A stretch of DNA of 64,000 bases from Hymenobacter aerophilus DSM 13606. Its GTDB lineage: Bacteria > Bacteroidota > Bacteroidia > Cytophagales > Hymenobacteraceae. A program made the translations under genes and the position numbers. Location of the stretch: assembly GCF_000382225.1 (NCBI RefSeq), contig NZ_KB907815.1, positions 27,193-91,192 of the forward strand, written 5' to 3'. Below, one piece after another: positions 1 to 7,726 of this stretch. A model generated the notes under the pieces. It did no database searches and was not told where the DNA came from. It was given only the letters and a program-made list of their open reading frames with translations. Position 1 is the stretch's first letter. Every line of letters begins with the position of its first letter.

Positions 1-1
1 G

Positions 2-103
2 GATGTACCCCTGCCCTACGCCCCCACCCTCATCGAGGCCTCGCTGCCCAACGTGGAGCGCACCGTGAAAGCCGTAAAGGACGTGCTGTACGTGAAAGGC
101 TAA
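2..103 (+). CDS. pdhB: Pyruvate dehydrogenase E1 component beta subunit, C-terminal end (partial)
   Basis: Only the last 33 codons and the TAA stop are inside the window; the 5' part lies beyond the left edge. The visible peptide contains DVPLPYAPTLIEASLPN followed by VKAVKDVLY, which resembles the C-terminus of the beta subunit of pyruvate dehydrogenase E1 in Bacteroidetes. That subunit pairs with E1-alpha in the thiamine-diphosphate-dependent decarboxylation of pyruvate. A strong hairpin terminator follows about 65 bases downstream, so this is the end of a transcription unit. A related 2-oxoacid dehydrogenase beta subunit cannot be excluded from so short a piece. Confidence 0.7.
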   Translation, partial: DVPLPYAPTLIEASLPNVERTVKAVKDVLYVKG

Positions 104-166
104 TCCGCCGCCCGTTTCAGCCGATTGCCTCGTCTCCCGACAAAGCTCATTCGGATTTGTAATTGA

Positions 167-196
167 AAAGGCCCGCTCGAAGCGGGCCTTTTTGTT
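167..196 (+). terminator. Rho-independent terminator after pdhB
   Basis: A GC-rich hairpin (GGCCCGCT, CGA loop, AGCGGGCC) is followed by a run of T with one G interruption. It sits after the pdhB stop and before the DinB-like gene, so it most likely ends the pdhB transcript. Confidence 0.85.
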
Positions 197-290
197 TTCG
201 GGCACGGGATATGGCCGGACGGACACGTTATTACGTACCTTTTCCCGCTGTTGCTCAGCTTCCCTCCCACGCATTTCCGCTTGCTTCCTT

Positions 291-827
291 ATGAACCACC
301 GTCTGCATCTTCGCCTCGAACATCTGGAGCGCGCCACCAACCATTTGCTGGCCAGCGTGGAGGCGCTGGGCGAGCGGGCCACCGTGTCGCCGGGGCCGGG
401 GCAATGGTCGGCGGCGCAGGTAGTGCAGCACCTGCTGGTATCGGAAACCGGCATCGGCCAATACGTCGAAAAGAAGCTACGCGAGGCCGACAAGCTGCAG
501 CAGGCTGGCTTGGCCACGTTTCTGAAGTCGCGGCTGCTGCGGCTGGCGCTGCGGCTGCCGGGGCTGCGCTTCAAAGTGCCGCGCTACCTGGCCGAGCTGA
601 CGCCCACCGAGGTGCCCGCCCTGCCCGAGCTGCGCACCCAGTGGGAGGCTACGCGCCGCCATCTGGAGCGCCTGCTGAACGAGTATCCGGGCAAGCTGCT
701 GAGCCGGGCCATCTTCAAGCACCCGCGCTCGGGCATGCTCACCATCCACCAAACCCTCGATTTCATGCTCGACCACGTGCTACACCACCAGAAACAGGTG
801 GAACGCATTGCGGCGAAAGTAGGGTGA
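291..827 (+). CDS. DinB-like domain protein
   Basis: A 178-residue protein with the four-helix DinB/YfiT layout. An early helix carries WSAAQVVQHLLVSE and a C-terminal helix carries DHVLHHQKQVE; these place histidines where DinB-superfamily proteins bind a divalent metal. DinB-like proteins include thiol-dependent transferases, but the substrate here is unknown. I chose ATG 291 (MNHRLHLRLEHLE) over an in-frame ATG 99 bases upstream, because the extra N-terminus would overlap the terminator region and has no family counterpart. It is probably transcribed alone, with a convergent thioesterase gene downstream. Confidence 0.75.
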   Translation: MNHRLHLRLEHLERATNHLLASVEALGERATVSPGPGQWSAAQVVQHLLVSETGIGQYVEKKLREADKLQQAGLATFLKSRLLRLALRLPGLRFKVPRYLAELTPTEVPALPELRTQWEATRRHLERLLNEYPGKLLSRAIFKHPRSGMLTIHQTLDFMLDHVLHHQKQVERIAAKVG

Positions 828-903
828 GGGGGTTAAAGGTGAGGAGGTGATGGAGCAGCTAGTAGCCACCTCATCACCCCCTCACCTTTTACCTCATCAC
901 CCA
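828..903. repeat. Intergenic inverted repeat built from GAGGTGATG-like units
   Basis: Between two convergent stop codons lie a left arm (GGTGAGGAGGTGATGGAG) and a reverse-complementary right arm made of CCTCATCACC and CCCTCACC units. The arms are internally repetitive. The same design with a related unit recurs at 38504-38636. Confidence 0.6.
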
Positions 904-905
904 AT

Positions 906-1334
906 TTACAAGTCTCGATACGACTCGTGGCGGGGCAGCTCGGCCATGAGGGCGGTAATTTCGGGCGGCGGCGTGGTGAGCTTGCGGGTGCGCAAATCCA
1001 GCCAGGCGCCCTCCACGCTGACGGTGGCAGCGGGCCGGCCATCGGGCTTGTAGAGCGTGTGCACCATGTTCCAGCGCGAGCCATCGGCGTTCAGGCCCGC
1101 CAGCTCGCCGGTTATACGCAGCTGCTCGTTGATGTGCAGCTCCTTCAGAAAGCGGGTATCCTCGCGGAACAGGATGGGCCCCAGGCCGGTTTTGGCGAAG
1201 TAGGGCAGCGTGAAGCCGCTGGCCGCCAGAAACTCGATGCGGTGCTGGGCGGCGTAATCGGTGTAGGCCGAGTGGCGCATGTGGCCGTTGGGGTCCATAT
1301 CGGCCCAGCGGACGGTGTAAGTGCGGTCAAACAT
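906..1334 (-). CDS. Hotdog-fold acyl-CoA thioesterase
   Basis: A 142-residue single hotdog domain. The N-terminal motif YTVRWADMDPNGHMRHSAYTD, with its acidic residue followed by an NGHM-type turn and then a long helix (QHRIEFL), is the pattern of the 4-hydroxybenzoyl-CoA thioesterase/YbgC class. In those enzymes the acidic residue of the first helix activates water to cleave acyl-CoA thioesters. Length is normal for the family (130-150 residues). It is convergent with the DinB-like gene. An AGCT-type intergenic repeat lies directly upstream of its start. The acyl substrate cannot be inferred. Confidence 0.85.
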   Translation of the reverse strand: MFDRTYTVRWADMDPNGHMRHSAYTDYAAQHRIEFLAASGFTLPYFAKTGLGPILFREDTRFLKELHINEQLRITGELAGLNADGSRWNMVHTLYKPDGRPAATVSVEGAWLDLRTRKLTTPPPEITALMAELPRHESYRDL

Positions 1335-1345
1335 TTTGGGGAGCT

Positions 1346-1478
1346 TTTAGCTGACAGCCGTTAGCTGATAGCTTTTTGTTCTTGATGAAATGGGGTTTGC
1401 GGATTATTCTGTGGTTGGTTTCCAACCAAAACCGTGGCACGAAAGCTAACAGCCAACAGCTCTCAGCTAAAAGCTCAA
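1346..1478. repeat. AGCTGTTAGC-type inverted repeat (family C)
   Basis: The left arm around 1346-1374 is built from TTAGCTGACAGCCGTTAGCTGATAGC-like units. The right arm, around 1441-1474, is its approximate reverse complement. The spacer contains a second small hairpin (GGTTGG, TTT, CCAACC). The element fills the gap between the methyltransferase stop and the thioesterase start, both on the minus strand. Related arms recur at 4040, 27280-27443, 34626 and 39999. Confidence 0.75.
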
Positions 1479-2207
1479 AGAAAGGCGTACCAGGTACTGC
1501 TGCTGTTCGTCTTCCTCTACAAACTCCACCTCGTAGCCGGCGGCCGTGGCGCAGTCCTGCAGCAGGCTGGGGTCGGCGAAAATCCAGCTGAACTCGGCGC
1601 CCTGCTCCGTGCCGTACTGCATCGAGTAGCGCACCTCGCCGTAGTAGGGGCCATTGAGGTTGAACACCAGGGCGCCGTCCTCGTCTTCGTAGAGGTAGCT
1701 GATATCGGAAGACGTGGCCAGGATCTGGCCGCCGGGGTTGAGCAGGGTTTTGGCGTGCTGCAGAAACTGCTCCAGCCCCTCCAGCGTGCCCGTCAGGCCC
1801 AGGCCGTTCATAAGCATGAGCAGCGTATCGAACCGCTCGTTTTGCTGGGCCAGCGCCGGGTCGAACAGGTCGTGGCAGGCCACTTCGCGCACGCCGCGCT
1901 GCTGCATTACCTGCACCGCGCCGGGCGAAATATCGACGGCTTTCACCGCGAAGCCGCGCGCCTGCAGCTCCAGGGCGTGGCAGCCGGCGCCGGCGCCCAG
2001 GTCGAGCACGCGGCCCTGGCAATGCTCCAGAGCGGTGCGCTCCAGGTCGGGCATCTCCCAGAGCGGGCGGAAAAAGTAGGCGGCGGGCAGCACTTCTTCG
2101 TCGGTTACGGAGCTGTGCACGGCCAGCGTGGCACTGAGCCGGCCCTGCTGGTAGTCGAGCAGGGCGTGCCCCAGCGGGTCGGGGGCCGAAGTTTGAGGGG
2201 TAGACAT
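1467..2207 (-). CDS. Class I SAM-dependent methyltransferase
   Basis: A 246-residue protein. The SAM-binding motif I reads GRVLDLGAGAGCHALELQARG, followed by the acidic end of strand 2 (VKAVDIS) and a motif near LNPGGQILATSSD. This is a Rossmann-fold methyltransferase; the C-terminal half shows no domain that tells the substrate. I chose ATG 2207 (MSTPQTSAPDP) because a TATCTTTG promoter box ends only four bases upstream. Initiation further upstream would lie inside the promoter. The transcript may therefore be leaderless. Confidence 0.85.
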   Translation of the reverse strand: MSTPQTSAPDPLGHALLDYQQGRLSATLAVHSSVTDEEVLPAAYFFRPLWEMPDLERTALEHCQGRVLDLGAGAGCHALELQARGFAVKAVDISPGAVQVMQQRGVREVACHDLFDPALAQQNERFDTLLMLMNGLGLTGTLEGLEQFLQHAKTLLNPGGQILATSSDISYLYEDEDGALVFNLNGPYYGEVRYSMQYGTEQGAEFSWIFADPSLLQDCATAAGYEVEFVEEDEQQQYLVRLSLSF

Positions 2208-2211
2208 GGGG

Positions 2212-2219
2212 CAAAGATA
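2212..2219 (-). promoter_or_regulatory. Bacteroidetes -7 promoter box (TATCTTTG) for the methyltransferase
   Basis: On the minus strand TATCTTTG matches the phylum's TAnnTTTG -7 consensus exactly. Only CCCC separates it from the ATG, so transcription should start at or next to the start codon. Confidence 0.65.
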
Positions 2220-2416
2220 CGGCTGCTCGGCCGCAGCGGGCCAAACCGGACGCCGGGGCCAGCCTTTTGAACGCCCGCCGCTGCCGCCGCCCCAAAACAA
2301 CCGCCGCCACAACCCGCCACAATCTGCCATAACCCTCCAGACTGGCCGGCCCGGCAGTTTCCCCGTAAGCAGTTCCGGCCGCTGCTGCTACATTTCGCAA
2401 CTTACGTTTCGCTCCC

Positions 2417-2587
2417 TTGGCTTCACACCAGAAACCCCACCTGCCCACCAAACTCTGCCTGACCTGCGGCCGGCCCTTTGCCTACCGCAAAAAGTGGCGC
2501 AACTGCTGGGATGAGGTGAAATACTGCGGCGAGAAATGCCAGCGCAACCGCCCCAAACCGGCTCCGCCCGAGCCTGGCCCGCGCTAG
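2417..2587 (+). CDS. DUF2256 small cysteine-rich protein
   Basis: A 56-codon gene that lacks an ATG. The first usable in-frame start is TTG 2417, giving a peptide that contains LPTKLCLTCGRPFAYRKKW followed by CWDEVKYCGEKC. This is the signature of DUF2256 proteins, with CxxC and CxxxC pairs likely to bind zinc and conserved KKW and CWDEV stretches. Function is unknown; from memory, family members are sometimes found near cryptochrome or photolyase genes. Here the only photolyase gene is about 56 kb away. The start codon is uncertain, but the conserved body is unmistakable. The gene precedes a hypothetical coding region by 71 bases. Confidence 0.85.
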   Translation: MASHQKPHLPTKLCLTCGRPFAYRKKWRNCWDEVKYCGEKCQRNRPKPAPPEPGPR

Positions 2588-2658
2588 CTGGTGTATCCTT
2601 GCGGGCCCATTCTGCGTTCAGATGGGCACTCTTTCCTCCCTGTAACCCCTCCTGCCGC

Positions 2659-3036
2659 ATGGCCAGCAACCTCGATTACCTCGCTCCCGAACTCAAGCCG
2701 CTCGAAGAAAAGCTGCAGGCCTACCTGGCCGCCGAAAAAGAGCTGGCCCAGGCCGAAATTGCCGCTACCAACGTAGCCCTCGATCCGCCGCCTGCCCCGG
2801 CCGTTGCCCTGGGCCAGCGCCCCGCCCCCGGCAGCTTCCCCCAGCCCACCGCCGAATCGGGCAACGAGCTGCAAAACCTGCGCGACGACCTGGCCGCCCA
2901 GCGCCAGGAAATTATCGGGATGCTACCCGTGCGCGACGAGTGGATAAAAATCAACCTCGGCTACGGCCCCAGCCGCGTGGGTGCCTTCAGCGTGCCCGCG
3001 CCCGGCTCCGGCTACGAGCTGCGGCTGGTTATTTAA
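2659..3036 (+). CDS. Conserved hypothetical protein, coiled and Pro/Ala-rich
   Basis: A 125-residue protein I do not recognise. The first 40 residues are helical and charged (LKPLEEKLQAYLAAEKEL). A Pro/Ala/Gln-rich linker follows, then a second helix (LQNLRDDLAAQRQEIIGML), and the C-terminal 35 residues look compact and beta-rich (WIKINLGYGPSRVGAFSV). There is no signal peptide or membrane segment. It lies downstream of the DUF2256 gene on the same strand and may be co-transcribed. It is followed by a large palindrome and a terminator. Confidence 0.65.
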   Translation: MASNLDYLAPELKPLEEKLQAYLAAEKELAQAEIAATNVALDPPPAPAVALGQRPAPGSFPQPTAESGNELQNLRDDLAAQRQEIIGMLPVRDEWIKINLGYGPSRVGAFSVPAPGSGYELRLVI

Positions 3037-3067
3037 GCTCCAGATTACTTACTGCTCCCCTGCGTCC

Positions 3068-3135
3068 GGCCCAAACAGCGGCGTCGGCAACCTCCGGGCC
3101 CTGGTTCCGGCGTTGCCGACGCCGCTGTTTGGGCC
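3068..3135. repeat. Perfect 24-bp inverted repeat with 20-base loop
   Basis: The left arm is 3068-3091 (starts GGCCCAAACAGCGGCG) and the right arm is 3112-3135 (ends CGCCGCTGTTTGGGCC). All 24 positions pair. No T-run follows, so it is not a standard intrinsic terminator. Confidence 0.9.
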
Positions 3136-3210
3136 GGCGGCGGTAGTTGCGCAAACTGCCGTTGCCTGGCTTAACTAACTGCTATACAACGCCTAAAATA
3201 CCAATAAACA

Positions 3211-3243
3211 AAAAAGGCTCCGGTAGTACCGGAGCCCTTTTCC
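3211..3243 (+). terminator. Rho-independent terminator
   Basis: The stem GGCTCCGG / CCGGAGCC with loop TAGTA is preceded by an A-run and followed by CTTTT. With A and T runs on both sides it could act in either direction. It most likely ends the DUF2256/hypothetical transcript. Confidence 0.85.
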
Positions 3244-3557
3244 ACAACCAAAACACCTAATAAACTATTCTTTCAAATCTCTCCTGTCAACTATCAGGCC
3301 AAAGCCTGCTCGCGACGGCAGCATTTAGTAAAACAGCTGTTAGGGTCTTCAGAAAGCAAGAGGCAACAAGCGGGCCGAAAGGTTGCAAACCGGTCAGCTA
3401 AATTTTGAGGGCCCGGTCGTTTCGGGCGGGGCGGCCTGAATTCGTCGGGGCGCGCCCGCGGAAGCGGGGCGGTAACCGGCGGCCGAAGTTGTAATTTGCG
3501 CGTTATTGGCCTCCCGCAGGGGTGGCCGTTTCGTTTCCCCCTTTATCCTTCTAGTTG

Positions 3558-4034
3558 ATGGAAGCTCCCAACCCCGAGTTCATGCGCGAAGCCATTCGCC
3601 TTTCTATTGAAAAAATGCAGGCCGGCCACGGCGGACCCTTTGGCGCCGTAATTGTCCGCAACGGCGAAATTATTGCCCGCGGCTTCAACCAGGTAACCAG
3701 CACCCACGACCCCACCTGCCACGCCGAAGTAGACGCCATCCGCAAGGCCTGCGCCGAGCTGGGCACTTTCCAGCTCACCGACTGCGACCTGTACACCAGC
3801 TGCGAGCCCTGTCCGATGTGCCTGGGCGCCATTTACTGGGCCCGCCCGCGCCGCGTGTTCTACGGCAACACCAAGGAAGACGCCGCCGCCATCGGCTTCG
3901 ACGACCACTTCATTTATGAGGAGCTGGAAAAGCCGCTCGACCAGCGCCGCCTGCCCATGCAGCAGCTGTTGCGCGACGAGTCGCTGGCCGGTTTCCGCGC
4001 TTGGGAGCAGCACGAGGCCCGTACCGACTACTAG
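3558..4034 (+). CDS. guaD: Guanine deaminase (cytidine-deaminase fold)
   Basis: A 158-residue zinc-dependent deaminase converting guanine to xanthine in purine salvage. Visible zinc ligands are HAE (H55, with catalytic E57) and PCPMC (C85 and C88). The surrounding segments GGPFGAVIV, YTSCEPCPMCLGAIYWARP and the GFDD-FIY stretch closely match what I recall of Bacillus subtilis GuaD, including its length near 156 residues. TadA-type tRNA deaminases share the core but lack the long GFDD/FIYEE C-terminus seen here. The start is ATG 3558; a TTG lies directly before it. It is a monocistronic gene flanked by a terminator region and an AGCT repeat. Confidence 0.88.
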   Translation: MEAPNPEFMREAIRLSIEKMQAGHGGPFGAVIVRNGEIIARGFNQVTSTHDPTCHAEVDAIRKACAELGTFQLTDCDLYTSCEPCPMCLGAIYWARPRRVFYGNTKEDAAAIGFDDHFIYEELEKPLDQRRLPMQQLLRDESLAGFRAWEQHEARTDY

Positions 4035-4039
4035 TTTTT

Positions 4040-4147
4040 CTGAAGCTGCTAGCTGAGAGCTATTAGCTAATAGCTTTCGTTCAACGGAAAAAGCTAACAG
4101 CTAATAGCCCTCAGCTAACAGCTCGAAATACCAGCTAACAGCTTAAA
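4040..4147. repeat. AGCT-type inverted repeat (family C)
   Basis: Starting five bases after the guaD stop, units such as GCTAGCTGAGAGCTATTAGC are followed by a reverse-complementary arm (AGCTAACAGCTAATAGC) and a third short unit. The element ends just before the start of the AsmA-like gene. Confidence 0.75.
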
Positions 4148-4150
4148 TAT

Positions 4151-7100
4151 ATGCGGTTTCTTCCCCTGCTACTGCGGATTCTGGCTGGCCTGGTGCTGGC
4201 GGTGCTGCTGTTGGCGGGGGCGGGACTGTGGGCCCTGCAGTCGGAGTGGGGGCACCAGCGCCTGACGCAGCTGGTGCGGCAGCGGCTGGCGGCCCACTCC
4301 GACTTGGTGTTGGCCCCGCTGACGCTCGATTACTCGCTGCTGCGCGACTTTCCGTACCTCACGGCCTCGCTGCACCACCTTTCCCTCACCGACACCTCGG
4401 CCCGCCGGGCAGTGGAAGTGCTGCGCGTGGGCCGGGCCGATATGCGCCTGGCCCTGCGCCCGCTCTGGCACGGCCGCTTCGAGGTGCAGCGCCTGACGCT
4501 GCACAACGCCGAGTTCCGCCAGCTCACCGACTCGGCCGGCCACGACTGGGGCCTGCGCGGCCGCGGCCCCCGGCGCGACCAGCCCCAGCTGCCACCCGAC
4601 TTCGACCTCGACTCGCTGATTATTGTCAACCTGCGCGTGTCGGACCGCAACGAGCTGCACAACAGCGGCTTTGCGGCGCGGGTGGCGCGTGGGCGGCTGG
4701 CCGTACGTACCCGCGGCGGCGTAGCCCACGTGCGGGGCCGGCTGGCGGGCCGCCTCAACTACCTGCGCAGCAGCCGCAGCCTCATTTTCTCGCAGGAAGA
4801 CGTGGTGGCGCAGGTGCGCTACGGCTACGACTTTGGCCGTCGCGAGGGCACGTTCCGGCGCACGCGGGCCACGCTCAGCGGCGACACCGTGCACATCAGC
4901 GGCACGCACCGCGGCGCCGGGCCGGGCGAACCCCGGGGGGCCCGCCTGAACCTGCATTTCCGGGGCTACCAGCCGCTGCTGAAAGTGCTGCGCGTGGCCC
5001 TGCCCGACAACCTGGAGCAGTATCTGGAGGGCACCCGCAGCCCCAGCCACGCCCGCATCAGCTACACCATCCGGGGCCTGAGCGGGCCCACGGTGCGCCC
5101 GCGCACGGTGCTGCGCTTCGAGCTGCGCAACGCCCGGGTGCAGTGGCCCGACCCCGCCCGCCGCATCCGCCGCTGGGATGCCCGCGGCGTGTTCGACAAC
5201 GGCCCGGGCCACAATGCGCGCACCACCTACCTCACCTTCGAGCAGTGCCGCATCTACTCCACGGCCGGCCAGCTCGACGCCCAACTCACCGTGCGCGACT
5301 TCACCCGCCCCCGGGTACAGGGCCGCATTCAGGGCCGCACCGAGCTGCAGACGCTGGCCTCGGTGGTAGTGCCCGAGCTATGGCGGGCGCGGGCCGGCGA
5401 GGCCGCCCTCGACCTGGAGCTGGACGGCTGGCTGCCCGATTTCCGGCCGCGGCGGGCCGGGCCGGGCAAGCACCGGCTGCGACTGCCGGTTGCCGTAAAG
5501 GGCACTGTCAGCTTGGAAAGGGCCTCTTTTGATGTTCCGCACCGCCAGGCCTACATCCGGGCGCTCAGCGGGCGGGTGCGCCTGAACGACAGCCTTTGGC
5601 AACTGGAAAACCTGGCCGGCCAGCTCAACGGCATGCACCTGCAGGCCAACGCCGCCACCACCAACCTGCTGGCCTACCTGAGCGGTCAGCACCCCACCAC
5701 CCACATCAGCGGCTCGGTGAGCGTGGACGAGCTGCGCCTGCCCGAGCTGCGGCGGCTGCTGACCGCCCCCCCCGCTCCGGCCGGCCAGCCCCGCCGCCGC
5801 CCTGCCACCGACCCGGCCCAGGCGGCCGACATGCTGAGCATCCTGCCGGCGGGCCTGCGCCTCGATGGCGTGCGCCTGCGTTGCGCCCAGTTGGTGCTGG
5901 CCGGCGATACGCTGCGCGAGCTGGCCGCTACCGTGCACCACGATGGCCACCAGGTGGCGTTGCGCGAGCTGCGGGTACGGGTCTGGGGTGGACAGCTGGG
6001 CGGGCAGGCCCACTGGGCCACCGACGAAACCGGCGCCGAGCCGGTGCAGGTGCGCCTGACGGTGCAGGTGCCCAGCCTGAACTACGAGCGGCTGCTGGCC
6101 CGCATTTCGCGCCCGCCCCGCCGCCCACCGGGGCCGGGCAACACCACCGCCGACCCTACGCTGCGCGAGCTGCTGCTGGCCACCAGCGGCCGCATCGAGG
6201 TGGCCATTGAGCAGCTGCAGCTGAAGGGCACCCGCAGCCTGCAGCGGCTACGCTTCCACGTAGACAAGACCGGGCCCGATTTCCGGATTCCCGACCTGAC
6301 TTTTCGCACCAGCACCGGCGGGCAGGGCCGCATTCGGGCGCAGGCGGCGCTGGAAGGCATTCATTTGGCCAACGCCCGCGCCGCCGTAGAGCTGCACTAC
6401 GATACGCTCGATGTGCAGCGCTTTCTGCAGCTGCTCGCCGACCTGGGCACCATGCCGCAGTCCGACCAGCTCGGCGGCAGCAGCCAGCCCACCGGACGCG
6501 GCCGGCGCGCCGACCGGGCCGCGGCGGCAACCGTCAGGCGCGGCGCGCGCCCCGGCCGGCCGGCCCGGCCCACGTCGCCGTTTCTGGATGGTACTATTAC
6601 CGGGCAGGTGTATGTAACGGCCAACCGCATGCACTACGGCGTGCTGCGCGGCACCAATTTCAAGCTGAAAACCATGCTTGAAACCGGCCGGGCCCGGCTG
6701 GAAAGCTGCTCGGTGCAGGCGTTCGGGGGCGAGCTGGCGCTGAACGGCATCCTGCGCACCGACTCGGGCGCCAGCCACCACCCGCTGCGGGCCCACATGC
6801 AGCTGCGCAACGTGGAGCTGCCCCAGCTGTTTGCCCTGGCCGCTCCGCTGGGCCTCGATGTGCTGGGCCCCGCCAACGTGCGGGGACGCATGCAGGCCGA
6901 AGCCACCATCCGCACCAACCTCGACCAGACTTTTCTGCCCCGCCTGGCCACCACCCGTGCCCTGGTGCAGGCCGATTTGCTGAACCTGGAGCTGCTGGAA
7001 GTGGATGCCCTGATGCAGGCGCTGCGCATGCTGAGCCCGCGCCGCACCGGCCACCTCTACTTCGAGCCGGTGCAGGCCGATTTCCTGCTCGATAAGGGCC

Positions 7101-7423
7101 AGCTGCTGATTCCCGACCTCAACCTGAGCAGCAACCTGACCGATCTGCAGGTAACCGGCGAGTACGGCCTCGACGGCCGCGCCGACCTGTTTGTGGGCCT
7201 GAGTCCGCTGCAAACCCTGTTTGGCAACAACCGCAAGCGCATCGAGCGAATCAGGACCGGCGAGGCCACCGACCGCCGCAGCCGGGGCCTCATCTACCTG
7301 CAGCTGCATCGGGAGCCCGGCAGCCGCTACAAAGTGCGCCTCTTTAAAAAACAGCAGCAGCGCCAGCAACAAGCCGAAGTGCAGGAAAAGTACCAACGCC
7401 TGCTCCGCTTTTTTGCCGATTGA
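4151..7423 (+). CDS. AsmA-family membrane-anchored protein
   Basis: A 1090-residue protein with one N-terminal membrane segment (about residues 5-29, LLLRILAGLVLAVLLLAGAG) and a long periplasmic body. The body is built of beta strands typical of AsmA-like proteins. The start (WALQSEWGHQRLTQLV...) and the C-terminal region with LELLEVDALMQAL and DLQVTGEYGLDGRADL resemble the AsmA N- and C-terminal domains. AsmA-like proteins are large, bridge-shaped and linked to lipid transport or outer-membrane homeostasis. Residues about 780-815 form an Arg/Pro/Gly-rich low-complexity linker. The last 30 residues are Gln/Arg-rich and probably disordered. Exact cargo is unknown. Confidence 0.75.
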   Translation: MRFLPLLLRILAGLVLAVLLLAGAGLWALQSEWGHQRLTQLVRQRLAAHSDLVLAPLTLDYSLLRDFPYLTASLHHLSLTDTSARRAVEVLRVGRADMRLALRPLWHGRFEVQRLTLHNAEFRQLTDSAGHDWGLRGRGPRRDQPQLPPDFDLDSLIIVNLRVSDRNELHNSGFAARVARGRLAVRTRGGVAHVRGRLAGRLNYLRSSRSLIFSQEDVVAQVRYGYDFGRREGTFRRTRATLSGDTVHISGTHRGAGPGEPRGARLNLHFRGYQPLLKVLRVALPDNLEQYLEGTRSPSHARISYTIRGLSGPTVRPRTVLRFELRNARVQWPDPARRIRRWDARGVFDNGPGHNARTTYLTFEQCRIYSTAGQLDAQLTVRDFTRPRVQGRIQGRTELQTLASVVVPELWRARAGEAALDLELDGWLPDFRPRRAGPGKHRLRLPVAVKGTVSLERASFDVPHRQAYIRALSGRVRLNDSLWQLENLAGQLNGMHLQANAATTNLLAYLSGQHPTTHISGSVSVDELRLPELRRLLTAPPAPAGQPRRRPATDPAQAADMLSILPAGLRLDGVRLRCAQLVLAGDTLRELAATVHHDGHQVALRELRVRVWGGQLGGQAHWATDETGAEPVQVRLTVQVPSLNYERLLARISRPPRRPPGPGNTTADPTLRELLLATSGRIEVAIEQLQLKGTRSLQRLRFHVDKTGPDFRIPDLTFRTSTGGQGRIRAQAALEGIHLANARAAVELHYDTLDVQRFLQLLADLGTMPQSDQLGGSSQPTGRGRRADRAAAATVRRGARPGRPARPTSPFLDGTITGQVYVTANRMHYGVLRGTNFKLKTMLETGRARLESCSVQAFGGELALNGILRTDSGASHHPLRAHMQLRNVELPQLFALAAPLGLDVLGPANVRGRMQAEATIRTNLDQTFLPRLATTRALVQADLLNLELLEVDALMQALRMLSPRRTGHLYFEPVQADFLLDKGQLLIPDLNLSSNLTDLQVTGEYGLDGRADLFVGLSPLQTLFGNNRKRIERIRTGEATDRRSRGLIYLQLHREPGSRYKVRLFKKQQQRQQQAEVQEKYQRLLRFFAD

Positions 7424-7464
7424 AGACGTTGAATACGGGCGCCGGCCGGCGAAAAGTCGGAAGA

Positions 7465-7674
7465 TTACCGGTCCGAGTTCCTGAAAGGCGCTTTCCGGAA
7501 ACCGAGCGACACCAACGATACCAGCGACAGGCAAGCCAGCGCCAGCAGCACGATAAATACGGTTTCCGAGTGCCCGGTCGCCTCATAATCCTTCAGAATG
7601 CCACTGAGCAGGAAGCCCGCCGCGAAGGCCGTCAGAATAAGCGCAAAAAGGTGCAGTGGATGGTGAATCTTCAT
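7465..7674 (-). CDS. Small two-helix membrane protein, hypothetical
   Basis: A 69-residue protein with two hydrophobic helices (LHLFALILTAFAAGFLLSGIL and VFIVLLALACLSLVSLVSLGF) separated by a short polar turn. It starts at an ATG with a lysine/histidine-rich N-terminus. An overlapping plus-strand frame of 96 codons is basic and has no hydrophobic pattern, so I prefer the minus strand. It lies 52 bases downstream of the dGTPase stop in the same direction as that gene's neighbours. Function is unknown. Confidence 0.55.
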   Translation of the reverse strand: MKIHHPLHLFALILTAFAAGFLLSGILKDYEATGHSETVFIVLLALACLSLVSLVSLGFRKAPFRNSDR

Positions 7675-7726
7675 GGCAGAAAAGCTGCGGAATTAGCTGT
7701 AAGACGGTGATGCCGCCCAGCAAGCC

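Larger units (their letters stand above)
3037..3557. other. 521-base gene-free interval with palindrome and terminator
   Basis: No coding region is supported here. It contains a long perfect inverted repeat (3068-3135) and a terminator (3211-3243). The remaining roughly 310 bases lead up to the guanine deaminase start, and I see no recognisable RNA or repeat in them. A stretch of promoter-like AT-richer sequence around 3240-3300 has no clear TAnnTTTG box. Confidence 0.6.

Noticed and set aside
7420..7710. 96-codon plus-strand frame overlapping the small minus-strand membrane protein
   Set aside because: It is basic, Arg/Gln-rich and without hydrophobic or domain pattern, whereas the minus-strand frame has two clear membrane helices.
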